This document shows, one piece after another, positions 7,333-16,344 of a stretch of 64,000 bases of DNA; within the stretch, counting starts at the first letter, position 1, and each line of letters opens with the position of its first letter. Source of the stretch: Cupriavidus taiwanensis (lineage in GTDB: Bacteria > Pseudomonadota > Gammaproteobacteria > Burkholderiales > Burkholderiaceae); contig NZ_LT976853.1 of assembly GCF_900249755.1 (NCBI RefSeq), forward strand, positions 2,329,274 to 2,393,273, given 5' to 3'. Position numbers and translations under genes: made by a program. A model generated the notes under the pieces. That model was not told the origin of the DNA, ran no database searches, and saw only the letters and a list, made by a program, of their open reading frames with translations.

Positions 7333-9690
7333 TCAGGCGGCGCGCGGCTGGATCGAGCCTGGCACGATCTGGCCGCCGAAGTCGCGCAGCAGCCCCTGCA
7401 CGAAGGGATCGGCCTCGATCGCGGCCTCGGCCTGGCGCTGGCGTTCGGCACGGGCCTCGGCATCGGCTGCGGCGGCGGTGACGGTGACCCCGCCCACTTC
7501 GCAGACCACGCGCACGGGCTCGCCGAAGTGGTCGCACAGCGCCTGCTGCAGCCGCTCGGCGACGCCGTTTTCGCCCAGCGCCGCGACCGGGATGCGCAGG
7601 TGGAAGGTGCGGCCGACCACCTGGGTCAGTTCGCTCTGGTAGGCCAGCTGCTGCGCCAGGCCCTTCAGCGGCAGGCCGGCGGCCAGCACCGGCCAGTCGC
7701 CGGTGAAGGCCGGCGGGGTGCCGTCCTCGCCCGCAACGGGCGGGCGCGGCGCGACGAGTTTGGCGGATTCGGCTGGCGCCGCCGGCGCGGCAGCGGGCTC
7801 GCGGGCCGGCTCGGCCTCGCGGGCCGGGGCCGCCGGGCGCGCCGCGCCGTGGCGCGGTGCCGTGGCGCGCGGGGCCGGTTCGCTGAAACCGTAGTCGTTG
7901 TAGCCCGGGTCGCTGTCATAGGGGCCGATCACCGGCAGGTCGGGCGGCAGCTCTTCCCACGGCGGCACATCGCTGCCACCGGCAGCTTCCCAGGGCGGCA
8001 CGGATTCGGGCTGCGGCTGGCTGGCCGCGGGCCGTGCCGCGGGCGCGGCCGGCCTGGCCGCCGGTGCGGGCGGGCGCAGCGACTGCGGCGGCGCCTCGGG
8101 CCTTGCAACAGGGGCCGGTGCCGCAGCAGGACGGCTCACGGCTGCGGCCGCGGGGGCGCGCAATGGTTGTGCCGGCGGCCGCTGCGCAGCGGCGGGCGCG
8201 GCCGGCGCGGCGGGCATGGCCTGCGCCTTGCGGCCGCCACCGCGGGCGGCAGATGCCTGGCGCGCGGCGGCCAGCGCCGCGGCCGCGGGCGACATGGCGC
8301 CTGTGGCCGGGCGGGCAGGCGCGGGCTCGGCCGCGGCAGGCGCAGCCGCCGGTGCTGCGGCTGGCTCGGCCACGGGCGCGGCTGGCGCAGTCGCGGACGG
8401 CACCGCGGCTGGCAGCGGTGTGGAATCGGTAATGGATGCAGCGGCTGCAGCAGACTCGGCGGACGCAGCCGGGGCAGCGGCGGCAGGCGCCGCCTGGCGT
8501 GCCTCGGCCGGTCGCGCCGCGACTGGCATGCCGGCACTGCGCGGGCGCGCGGGCGCCACACCGCCCTGCCCAGGCGCCGCAGCCGGTTCCGACGACGGGC
8601 GGAACGCCAGCATGCGCAGCAGCGTCATGGTGAAGCCGGCGTACTCGTCCGGCGCCAGCGCCAGTTCGCTGCGGCCCAGGTTGGCGATCTGGTAGAACAG
8701 CTGGACTTCCTGCGCGTCGAACACGCCGGCCAGGCGCCGCACCTCGTCGGCTTCGGGCCATTCGTCCTGCACCGAAGCGGGCACGGCCTGCGCCAGCGCG
8801 ACCTTGTGCAGCAGCGAACCCAGGTCCTGCAGCGCGCCGGCAAACGACAGGCTGCGGTCGGCCATGGCATCGGCGATGGCCAGCATGGCGGCGCCGTCCT
8901 CGGCGGCCAGCGCGTCGAGCAGCTGCACCAGGTAGCCCTGGTCGATCGCGCCCAGCATGCCGCGCACGGCTTCCTCGGACACCTGCCCCGCGCTGTAGGC
9001 GATGGCCTGGTCGGTCAGCGACAGCGCGTCGCGCATCGAACCATGCGCGGCCTGGGCCAGCAGCCGCAGCGCGTTGCCGTCGTGGGCGATGCCTTCCTGC
9101 GCCAGGATATGGTCCAGGTGCGAGACGATATGTCCCGGCGGCATCTGCTTCAGGTTGAACTGCAGGCAGCGCGACAGCACCGTCACCGGGATCTTCTGCG
9201 GGTCGGTGGTGGCGAGGATGAACTTGACGTGCCCGGGCGGCTCTTCCAGCGTCTTCAGCATGGCGTTGAAGGCGTGGTTGGTCAGCATGTGCACTTCGTC
9301 GATCATGTAGACCTTGAAGCGCCCGGCGGTGGGAGCGTAGACGGCCTTGTCGAGCAGCTGCGCCATCTCGTCCACGCCGCGGTTCGACGCGGCGTCCATC
9401 TCGATGTAGTCGACGAAGCGGCCGCTGTCGATCTCCTGGCAGGCCTTGCACTGCCCGCACGGCTGGGCGGTGATGCCGCCGTTGCCGTCAGCGCCGGTGC
9501 AGTTCAGGGCCTTGGCCAGGATCCGCGACAGCGTGGTCTTGCCGACCCCGCGCGTGCCGGTGAACAGGTAGGCGTGGTGCAGCCGCTGTTGTTCCAGCGC
9601 GTGCGTGAGCGCGCGGACCACGTGCTCCTGGCCGACCAGCGTGGTGAAATCCCTGGGGCGCCATTTGCGCGCTAGAACTTGATAACTCAT
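7333..9690 (-). CDS. dnaX: DNA polymerase III subunit tau/gamma
   Basis: Clamp-loader ATPase, 785 residues. The N-terminal AAA+ module has a Walker A loop (GTRGVGKTT near residue 45), a zinc-binding cluster (CTGADG... then CGQCKACQ), a DEVHML Walker B and the SRC arginine finger (TVLSRCLQF). Domain III follows to about residue 360. Next comes a roughly 200-residue, extremely Ala/Pro-rich linker and a C-terminal tau domain that should contact DnaB and Pol III alpha. No A-rich slippery heptamer was seen in the linker, so a programmed-frameshift gamma form is not supported. The promoter (9698-9706) places the transcript start at or next to the ATG, and no Shine-Dalgarno sequence precedes it, so the mRNA may be leaderless. 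Confidence 0.96.
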   Translation of the reverse strand: MSYQVLARKWRPRDFTTLVGQEHVVRALTHALEQQRLHHAYLFTGTRGVGKTTLSRILAKALNCTGADGNGGITAQPCGQCKACQEIDSGRFVDYIEMDAASNRGVDEMAQLLDKAVYAPTAGRFKVYMIDEVHMLTNHAFNAMLKTLEEPPGHVKFILATTDPQKIPVTVLSRCLQFNLKQMPPGHIVSHLDHILAQEGIAHDGNALRLLAQAAHGSMRDALSLTDQAIAYSAGQVSEEAVRGMLGAIDQGYLVQLLDALAAEDGAAMLAIADAMADRSLSFAGALQDLGSLLHKVALAQAVPASVQDEWPEADEVRRLAGVFDAQEVQLFYQIANLGRSELALAPDEYAGFTMTLLRMLAFRPSSEPAAAPGQGGVAPARPRSAGMPVAARPAEARQAAPAAAAPAASAESAAAAASITDSTPLPAAVPSATAPAAPVAEPAAAPAAAPAAAEPAPARPATGAMSPAAAALAAARQASAARGGGRKAQAMPAAPAAPAAAQRPPAQPLRAPAAAAVSRPAAAPAPVARPEAPPQSLRPPAPAARPAAPAARPAASQPQPESVPPWEAAGGSDVPPWEELPPDLPVIGPYDSDPGYNDYGFSEPAPRATAPRHGAARPAAPAREAEPAREPAAAPAAPAESAKLVAPRPPVAGEDGTPPAFTGDWPVLAAGLPLKGLAQQLAYQSELTQVVGRTFHLRIPVAALGENGVAERLQQALCDHFGEPVRVVCEVGGVTVTAAAADAEARAERQRQAEAAIEADPFVQGLLRDFGGQIVPGSIQPRAA

Positions 9691-9697
9691 GGCGGCG

Positions 9698-9706
9698 ATT
9701 GTAGCA
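9698..9706 (-). promoter_or_regulatory. extended -10 promoter of dnaX
   Basis: On the minus strand this reads TGCTACAAT, an extended -10 (TGn plus TACAAT). Only seven bases separate the hexamer from the dnaX ATG, so initiation is predicted at the ATG itself. The roughly 100 bp between this and the nrdJ stop consist almost entirely of G and C, with nested inverted GCCGGC/GGCCGCC blocks that can fold strongly and may end the nrdJ transcript. Confidence 0.6.
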
Positions 9707-9810
9707 AAATGCGGCCCCCCGCCGGCCGCCCCGGCGCCGCTGCCGGCGTCTTTATCCGGCCCCGGCGCCGGCGGCCCGCGCCGGGGGCCGCCGGCCGCCC
9801 GCGGCGCGGC

Positions 9811-12294
9811 TCAGCCGCACTCGCCCACGTAGCCGCAATTGGCGCATTTGGCGCAGCCATCGACCTTGTGCAAGGCATGCGCGCCACACTCCGGGCAGGG
9901 CTTGCCGGTGCCCACGCCGGGCGTGCCCGGCGCCGTACTGGCCGGGCCGGCAAGTTCGGCCCCGGCCAGCGCCTGCCCGCCGGCGTCGCGCTGCGCCAGG
10001 CGCGCGGCCAGCGCCGCCACCGGCACCTGGCCGCCGTCGGCGTCGAGGAAGCCGCGCTTGATCAGGATGCGCTGCAGGGCGTAGCTGAGCGCCGCCACCT
10101 CGGAGTCATGGAAGCGCGGCACCTCGGTGCCGTCCTGGCGCACCAGCGTGCCGTAGCGCACCGTGCCCTTGTCCCACACCACGTTGCGCATGTCGGCCAG
10201 CGCCTTGGCCACCGAGCCGCCCGAGCGCGCCACCATCGACAACAGCCGCATGGTGGAGGTGATCCATTGCTGGCCCTCGCTGCGCTGGCCCGCCGGCATG
10301 AAGAATTCCACCGGGCGCTCGATCTCCACCGGCCTGCCGTCGGCCACGCCGGCGACGCGCATGAAGTTGACGGTCAGGTAGACGGTCTTGTGGCCCTCGT
10401 AGGTCAGGTATTCGACCTTCGACGTCACTCCCTCCAGGTCGCCCACCGGCCGGCTGCCGAACGGGCGCACCAGCGGGTTGTCGTCGGCCGCGGGCGCAGC
10501 CGGCGCGGCCGGGGCCTCGACCGACAGCACCGCGCCCAGCACCGAATTCGGCCGGTAGGTCGCCAGCCCCTTGAGGCCGGCCTTCCACGCCTCGAGGTAC
10601 AGGTTGCGGAAGGCTTCGTACGGGTAGTCCTCCGGCACGTTGACGGTCTTGCTGATGCTGGTGTCGATATACGGCTGCACCGCTTCCAGCATCCGCATAT
10701 GGTCCAGCGCCGACATCTGCAGCGCGGTGACGAAGGCGTCCGGCAGCTGCGCCATGTCGGCCCCCATGTGACGGTAGAGCCGCCATGCATGGTCCGCCAC
10801 CTCGAAGCTGCGATAGCTGTTGTCCGGCATGCGCTTCTTGCGGTTGTAGGTCCACGAGAAGGCCGGCTCGATGCCATTCGAGGCATTGTCGGCAAAGGCC
10901 AGCGTGATGGTGCCGGTGGGCGCGATCGACAGCAGGTGCGAGTTGCGCAGCCCATGGCGGGCAATGGCATCGCGCACGGGTTCGGGCAGCCGGCCGGCAA
11001 ACCCGCTCTGCAGGTAGGCGTTGGCATCGAACAAGGGGAAGGCACCCTTCTCCACCGCCAGTTCGGTCGATGCCAGGTAGGCCTCGTCGCGCATGCGCTC
11101 CGAGATCCGCGCCGCCAGTTGCCGCGCCGGCTCGGTGTCATACCGCAGGCCCAGCATCACCAGTGCGCTGCCCAGGCCGAGGAAACCCAGCCCGACGCGG
11201 CGCTTGGCGTGGGCCTCGGCCTGTTGTTCGGGCAACGGCCAGAAGGTGACGTCGAGCACGTTGTCGAGCATGCGCGTGGCCACCCGCACCACTTCCGCAA
11301 AGGCATCGAAATCGAAGCCGGCCTGCGGCGTGAACGGCTGGCGCACGAAGCGGGTCAGGTTGATCGAGCCCAGGCAGCAGCAGCCATACGATGGCAGCGG
11401 CTGCTCGGCGCAGGGGTTGGTGGCCTCGATGCGCTCGCAGTAGTAGAGGTTGTTGTCGGCGTTGATCTGCGACAGGAACAGGATGCCGGGCTCGGCATGG
11501 TCGTAGGTGGCCTGCATGACCTGGTCCCACAGGTTGCGTGCCGGCACGCGCCGGTACACCCACTGCCCGTCGTCGCGGCGGTACGCGCCGGCGGCGATCA
11601 TGTCGGCGCCGGGCTCGGCCTCGTGCACCAGCTCGATCTCGGCATCGGCCTGCACTGCCTGCATGAAGGCGTCGGTGACGCCGATGGAGATATTGAAGTT
11701 GCTGAGCTCGCCCTTGTCCTTGGCGTGGATAAAGCTCTCGATATCCGGGTGGTCGCAGCGCAGCACGCCCATCTGCGCGCCGCGGCGCGCACCGGCCGAT
11801 TCCACCGTGGCGCAAGAGGCGTCGAACACCTTCATGAACGACACCGGCCCCGACGCGCGCGAATGCGTGGCCCGCACCAGCGCGCCGGCCGGGCGGATCG
11901 CCGAGAAGTCATAGCCCACGCCGCCGCCGCGGCGCATGGTTTCGGCGGCCTGCGCCACCGCGGTGTAGATGCTGGGGCGGCCGTCGCGCGGCTCCGACAC
12001 CGAATCGCCGACCGGCTGCACGAAGCAATTGATCAGCGTGGCCTGGATGCCGGTGCCCGCCGCCGAATTGATGCGACCGGCCGGAACGAAGCCGTTTTCC
12101 TGCGCCCACAGGAAGCGCGCGCTCCAGGCGTCGCGCTGGTCTTCGGGTTCGGCCTGGGCCAGCGCGCGCGCCACGCGCTGCCTGACATCGGCGATGCTGC
12201 GCTCTTCGCCCTTGGCGTATTTTTCGAGCAGGACTTCGGTGGAGATTTCCTGCGGCGCCAGCGCGCCGCGAATGATCTGGTCGTTTGCGTTCAT
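9811..12294 (-). CDS. nrdJ: adenosylcobalamin-dependent (class II) ribonucleotide reductase
   Basis: Class II reductase of 827 residues from the ATG at 12294, which has GGTGAG seven bases upstream; a GTG five codons earlier is less likely. It reduces ribonucleotides with a radical from coenzyme B12 and needs no oxygen or R2 subunit. The radical-site motif NPCAEQ puts Asn293, Cys295 and Glu297 in the usual positions. The redox partner cysteine is in INCFVQP (Cys90), and [15 protein letters not shown] is conserved. The C-terminus ends in a cysteine-rich zinc-ribbon-like tail (CPECGAH..., then [13 protein letters not shown]) that may recycle the active-site disulfide. No ATP-cone precedes the catalytic domain. 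No cobalamin riboswitch motif is visible upstream. Confidence 0.95.
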   Translation of the reverse strand: MNANDQIIRGALAPQEISTEVLLEKYAKGEERSIADVRQRVARALAQAEPEDQRDAWSARFLWAQENGFVPAGRINSAAGTGIQATLINCFVQPVGDSVSEPRDGRPSIYTAVAQAAETMRRGGGVGYDFSAIRPAGALVRATHSRASGPVSFMKVFDASCATVESAGARRGAQMGVLRCDHPDIESFIHAKDKGELSNFNISIGVTDAFMQAVQADAEIELVHEAEPGADMIAAGAYRRDDGQWVYRRVPARNLWDQVMQATYDHAEPGILFLSQINADNNLYYCERIEATNPCAEQPLPSYGCCCLGSINLTRFVRQPFTPQAGFDFDAFAEVVRVATRMLDNVLDVTFWPLPEQQAEAHAKRRVGLGFLGLGSALVMLGLRYDTEPARQLAARISERMRDEAYLASTELAVEKGAFPLFDANAYLQSGFAGRLPEPVRDAIARHGLRNSHLLSIAPTGTITLAFADNASNGIEPAFSWTYNRKKRMPDNSYRSFEVADHAWRLYRHMGADMAQLPDAFVTALQMSALDHMRMLEAVQPYIDTSISKTVNVPEDYPYEAFRNLYLEAWKAGLKGLATYRPNSVLGAVLSVEAPAAPAAPAADDNPLVRPFGSRPVGDLEGVTSKVEYLTYEGHKTVYLTVNFMRVAGVADGRPVEIERPVEFFMPAGQRSEGQQWITSTMRLLSMVARSGGSVAKALADMRNVVWDKGTVRYGTLVRQDGTEVPRFHDSEVAALSYALQRILIKRGFLDADGGQVPVAALAARLAQRDAGGQALAGAELAGPASTAPGTPGVGTGKPCPECGAHALHKVDGCAKCANCGYVGECG

Positions 12295-12447
12295 GTATTG
12301 GCTCACCACGTGTGCGGGTTGGTGAATGGTCGGGGCAGCGCGGCCCGCATTGCCTGCGCCAGATCAAGCCGGCGCCATGACACCGGCAATGACCCGCGCG
12401 CGCCAGGGGCATTCGATGCAAATCCTGCGCGCGCCCGCGCTCTGGGG

Positions 12448-12453
12448 TACAAT
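12448..12453 (+). promoter_or_regulatory. -10 box of the 4.5S RNA gene
   Basis: TACAAT lies seven bases before the predicted 5' end of the SRP RNA. The -35 region is not close to consensus, so activity may rely on the -10 and upstream contacts. Confidence 0.55.
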
Positions 12454-12459
12454 GCCGCT

Positions 12460-12559
12460 CGGACGGGCCTCCTCGCATGGTGGCGCGGTCAACCTGGTCA
12501 GGTCGGGAACGAAGCAGCCACAGCCGTTTTCCGCCAGTGCCGAGGGTCAGGCTCGTCCA
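12460..12559 (+). ncRNA. ffs: signal recognition particle RNA (4.5S, small bacterial type)
   Basis: The apical domain matches the universal SRP RNA core: GGTCAGGTCGGGAACGAAGC, holding the Ffh-binding asymmetric and symmetric loops and the tetraloop position, followed by AGCC. The ends pair over 9 bp (GGACGGGCC at 12461-12469 with GGCTCGTCC at 12550-12558, allowing one G-U). The total of about 100 nt is right for the Alu-less bacterial form. It acts with Ffh and FtsY in co-translational membrane targeting. It is transcribed opposite to its neighbours nrdJ and addA. Ends are set from the terminal helix and may be off by a few bases. Confidence 0.93.
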
Positions 12560-12738
12560 CCTCACACTCCCCTTCCGCCATACCCCCTCCCCTGTTTCCC
12601 CTTTGTGCGGCAATGCCACGCACCATCGGCTCGCAGCGCAGTCCCTGTCACTTTAGTACAGCCAGGCGGCCCTCGCGCGCGCCATGCGCCCCATTTTGCG
12701 CCGATTCCGCGGCCCTTGCCGGGGCGCCGCGCCAGCGT

Positions 12739-15700
12739 TCAGAACAGCGAACCTTGTTGCGGAGCCTGCGGCGCCAGGCGCTCGGCGGGAATCCATTCGC
12801 CATCGGCAGTCGCCACGCCCGCTTCGACCCGCTTGCCCGGGAACATCGGCGCGATCGCCGCCGCGTAGCGGCCCAGCTGCGCGCGATAGGCGGCGTGTTC
12901 CTGCGGCAGCAGGCGCAGCTTGTAGTCGATCACGACGACGCGATCGTCGAATTCCACCAGCCGGTCGATACGCAGCAGCCGGCCGCGCGCGTCGTACAGC
13001 TCGACCTCGTTGCGCGCGCTGCGCGCTTCCCCGGCGGCCAGCAGCGGTGCCAGCGCCGGCGCGCGCAGCATCGCCGCCACTGCTGCCAGCGCCTCTTCCA
13101 CTTGTTGCCGCCAGGCTTCCCGTGCCGCCGCGGTGTGCGCGCCGGTCAGCGGGAACCAGCGCAAGACCGTATCGATCGCCGGCACGCCGGCAAAGGCTTC
13201 GGGATAGCGCGTCAGGCGTTCCAGCAGCGCATGCACCAGTTCGCCATGGCGCGCCGCGGCGGCGTTGAAGACGATGCCGTCGGACGCATCGTCGGCCTGG
13301 GCATCGTCTTGCGCGACGGCGGGCTCGCGCCGGTCATCGATGGCGTCGCGGTAGCGCAGCCGGAAGTCGGTGAAGCGCACCGGCTCGCTCAGCCGCGCGG
13401 GAAGCGATGCCTGCGCATCGGCCGCATTGTCCTGGGCCTCGGGATAGGACGGCACCATCTCGCCAACGCCCGCGGCCTGCAGCCGCACATACCAGCTGCC
13501 GGCGATCTCGGCGTTGCCTTCGCCGGCACTGTTGCGGCTGGCGCGGCCCTTGACGCCGCTGACCAGCAGGCCCTGCTGCGCGCGCGTCATCGCCACGTAC
13601 AGCAGGTTCCAGTTCTCGCGCTCGCCCAGCGCCGCCTCGGCTTCGAACAGCGGCGCACGCGCCAGCCCGCGCTCGCTGCGCTTGCCGTACGCGGAGAAAT
13701 GCCGCGGCACCGGCGACGACGGCGGCCAGTCGACCAGGATGCCGCCCTTGTCGGCGGCGGGCTCGCTGTGGTTGGCGTCGAGCAGCACCACGAACGGCGC
13801 CTCCAGTCCCTTGGCGGCATGCACGGTCAGGATATGGACCGCGTCGAGGCCGGCGTAGGCGGGATCGTCGTCGGCCGGCTCGAGGTCTTCGGCAAGCTCG
13901 CCCATGCCGCCTTCGTCCGGGCTTTCGGCTTCGTCGCCGCGGCGGATTTCCTGCAGCTCGTCGATAAACTTCGGCAGGCTCGGATAGCGCCCGCCATCGA
14001 GGTCCAGCGACAGCTTCAGGAAGGCATCGAGGTTGGCCAGCACCTGTTCGCGGATATCCGGCGGCGCGGCCTCGGCGTAGCGGCGCCGCACTTCGCCGCC
14101 GTGGAAGATCTGGTCGATCAGGTCGTGCACCGGCTGCTGCGGCGCGATGCGCAGCCACTGCCGCAGCCGCGGCACGCCCTCGCGCAGCGCGTCGGAAGCG
14201 TGCGCCGGCAGGCCGCCGGCCTCGATGCGCGCCCACCAGCCGCCCTCGCCCTCCATTTGCGCGAGGGCCAGCAAGTCATCGTCGCTCGCGCCCACCAGCG
14301 GGCTCTTCAAGACGTGCGCCAGGTCCAGGTCCGACTCGGGCGTCATCAGGAACGCCAGCAGCGCCGACAGGTCGAGCGCCTCGAGCGTGGCCAGCAGGCC
14401 GCCGCGGCGCGGGCTCAGGCATGGGATGCCGGCCTCGCGCAGGGCGCGTTCGTAGTCGGCCAGATGGGTCTTGCGACGCACCAGCAGGTGCATGTCGCTC
14501 CAGCGCGCGGGGCGCTGCGTGTTGCCTTCGTGCACCGGCACGGTATCGCGCAGCAGCCGCAGCCACGCCGCCACGCGCCGCCCTTCTTCCAGCCGCAGCG
14601 AGTCGCCGGCCTGCCGGCGCGGCTGCAGCAGCGTGTCGCGATGCGCCGGCGCGGCTTCGGCCTGCTCGTCATCGGCGCCCTGCTGCGCGCTGTCGCCGGC
14701 CTCATCGGGCTCCACCAGCGGCAGCAGCCACACCGGCCCGCCGCAGCCGCCCAGCGCCGTGGTCTGGGTAGAGAACAGCGGATAGCGGCCCTCGGCGCGC
14801 GCGCCGTCGAACACGGCGTTGACCCAGTCGAGCACTTCGGCGCGGTTGCGCCGGGTCCGGTTGGTGCGCAGCACGGTGGCGCCGAACGCGTCGCGCAGCA
14901 TCTCGCCGGCGGCGCCGAAGAGCCGGGCATCGGCGCGCCGGAAACGGTAGATCGATTGCTTGGGATCGCCCACCAGGAACACCGTCGGGCGCTCGCCCAG
15001 CCCCGCATAGCCGGCCAGCCAGCCCTGCAGGATGCGCCATTGCAGCGGGTTGGTATCCTGGAACTCGTCGAGCAGCAGGTGGCGGTAGCGCGCATCGAGC
15101 CGCACCTGCAGGTAGGTGGCGGTCTGCTCGTCCGACATCAGCCGCGCGGCCTGCCATTCGAGGTCGGCGAAGTCCATCGCGCGCTGTGCGTCCTTGTGCC
15201 GCTGGTAGCGCGTCAGCAGCGCATCGCCGATGCAGAACAGGGCCCGGTTGATCGCCAGCACCGCGGCTTCGCAGCAGCGCGCGCTGATCTCGTCGAGCAT
15301 CGCGCAGATCGCGGCATGCTGGTCCAGCAGCGCATCGACCATGCCTTCGCCGCCCGCGGCCCTGGCCAGTGCCGCGGTGCGCCGCAGCGAGCGCGGCCCG
15401 CCGGTGGTGGTGAAGAACGCGGCGCGCAGCTGCGCGAACACCCGTGCGGCGGGCTTGCCGGGCGCGGCGCCGGCCGCGCGCCAGTCGGCGATCGCCATCA
15501 GCGCCTCGGTGATGCGGCCGGCGTGGGCCTGCTCGCTCTTGCCGGCCGCGCCCAGCCGCGCCGCGAGCGCTTCGCAGGCATCGCGCCAGCCCTCGTCGGA
15601 CAGCGCCTGCAGCAGCACGTCGCCCTGCGCATCCTCGCCCAGGCAGTCGGACAGCGCCTGCAGCGGGTCGCCGCCCTCCTGCATCGCCCACCATTCGCTG

Positions 15701-16344
15701 CGGGCATGGAACATCGCGTCGAGCAGCGCGCGCGCCTGGAAGTCGCCGACGGTATCGACCAGCGTTTCCCACGCGGCGCGCAGCTCGGCGTAGGCCGGCG
15801 TGGCCAGCGCGCGCCACACCGGCGCCCAGGCCTCGCGCTTCATGCGCAGCGCATCTTCGCGCAGCGACGCGCCCGGCACGATGCCCGAGGCCAGCGGCGC
15901 GCCGCGCAGCAGCGTGCCGAACCAGCCGTGGAAGGTGTCGATGGCCATGCGGCCCGGTGCCGCCAGCACCTGCGCATGCAGGCGGCGCGCGCGCGGCAGC
16001 GCCTCGCGCGCGGCGTCGGGCGCGAGGCCGCGCTGCACCAGTGCGGCAATGACGTCGTCGTCGCTGTCGCGCGCCAGTTGCGCCAGCACCTCGAGCAGCC
16101 GGTCGCGCATTTCTTCGGCGGCCTTGCGCGTAAAGGTGATCGCCAGGATTTCATGCGGCGCCGCGCCGGCCAGCAGCAGGCGCACCAGCCGCGCCACCAG
16201 CAGCCAGGTCTTGCCGCTGCCGGCGCAGGCTTCGACCACCACCGAGCGCGCCGGGTCGCATGCGGCGCGCGTGAATTCGGCCTCGGAAACCGGCGCGCCA
16301 TCGCGCTGGTAGGGCTGGACCTCGTGCAGATCGTCAGGCGTCAT
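12739..16344 (-). CDS. addA: AddA-type UvrD/RecB-like helicase-nuclease subunit
   Basis: A 1201-residue SF1A helicase fused to a C-terminal PD-(D/E)XK nuclease, the AddA/RecB-like half of a double-strand-break processing enzyme. Walker A is EACAGSGKTWLL (about residues 38-50), Walker B is LLLDEFQDTNPLQW, motif IV/V is HILTVHAAKGLEAPFVVLLD and motif VI is LLYVAMTRAQQGLLVSG. The nuclease core near the C-terminus reads LRIDRLVEF, then VVVIDYKLRLLPQ, with Asp and Lys in place. The ATG at 16344 overlaps the addB stop by 4 bp, so the two subunits are co-translated. No RecC/RecD is nearby; this is the AddAB-like arrangement used in place of RecBCD in many betaproteobacteria. Confidence 0.9.
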   Translation of the reverse strand: MTPDDLHEVQPYQRDGAPVSEAEFTRAACDPARSVVVEACAGSGKTWLLVARLVRLLLAGAAPHEILAITFTRKAAEEMRDRLLEVLAQLARDSDDDVIAALVQRGLAPDAAREALPRARRLHAQVLAAPGRMAIDTFHGWFGTLLRGAPLASGIVPGASLREDALRMKREAWAPVWRALATPAYAELRAAWETLVDTVGDFQARALLDAMFHARSEWWAMQEGGDPLQALSDCLGEDAQGDVLLQALSDEGWRDACEALAARLGAAGKSEQAHAGRITEALMAIADWRAAGAAPGKPAARVFAQLRAAFFTTTGGPRSLRRTAALARAAGGEGMVDALLDQHAAICAMLDEISARCCEAAVLAINRALFCIGDALLTRYQRHKDAQRAMDFADLEWQAARLMSDEQTATYLQVRLDARYRHLLLDEFQDTNPLQWRILQGWLAGYAGLGERPTVFLVGDPKQSIYRFRRADARLFGAAGEMLRDAFGATVLRTNRTRRNRAEVLDWVNAVFDGARAEGRYPLFSTQTTALGGCGGPVWLLPLVEPDEAGDSAQQGADDEQAEAAPAHRDTLLQPRRQAGDSLRLEEGRRVAAWLRLLRDTVPVHEGNTQRPARWSDMHLLVRRKTHLADYERALREAGIPCLSPRRGGLLATLEALDLSALLAFLMTPESDLDLAHVLKSPLVGASDDDLLALAQMEGEGGWWARIEAGGLPAHASDALREGVPRLRQWLRIAPQQPVHDLIDQIFHGGEVRRRYAEAAPPDIREQVLANLDAFLKLSLDLDGGRYPSLPKFIDELQEIRRGDEAESPDEGGMGELAEDLEPADDDPAYAGLDAVHILTVHAAKGLEAPFVVLLDANHSEPAADKGGILVDWPPSSPVPRHFSAYGKRSERGLARAPLFEAEAALGERENWNLLYVAMTRAQQGLLVSGVKGRASRNSAGEGNAEIAGSWYVRLQAAGVGEMVPSYPEAQDNAADAQASLPARLSEPVRFTDFRLRYRDAIDDRREPAVAQDDAQADDASDGIVFNAAAARHGELVHALLERLTRYPEAFAGVPAIDTVLRWFPLTGAHTAAAREAWRQQVEEALAAVAAMLRAPALAPLLAAGEARSARNEVELYDARGRLLRIDRLVEFDDRVVVIDYKLRLLPQEHAAYRAQLGRYAAAIAPMFPGKRVEAGVATADGEWIPAERLAPQAPQQGSLF

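Larger units (their letters stand above)
12295..12738. other. intergenic region carrying the 4.5S RNA gene
   Basis: A 444-bp gap between the 5' end of nrdJ (minus) and the 3' end of addA (minus). Apart from the SRP RNA and its -10 box, no coding potential is seen. Bases 12560-12738 are pyrimidine-rich just after the RNA, then unremarkable. The left 150 bp must hold the nrdJ promoter, but no convincing -35/-10 pair was found there. Confidence 0.6.

Noticed and set aside
7700-8600. Programmed frameshift in dnaX producing a gamma subunit.
   Set aside because: No slippery A-rich heptamer is present in the Ala/Pro linker region; only the long form is supported.
12295-12450. Cobalamin riboswitch upstream of the B12-dependent reductase nrdJ.
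   Set aside because: No B12-box-like GCCACTG element or long folded leader was found; the region is short and holds the 4.5S RNA promoter at its far end.
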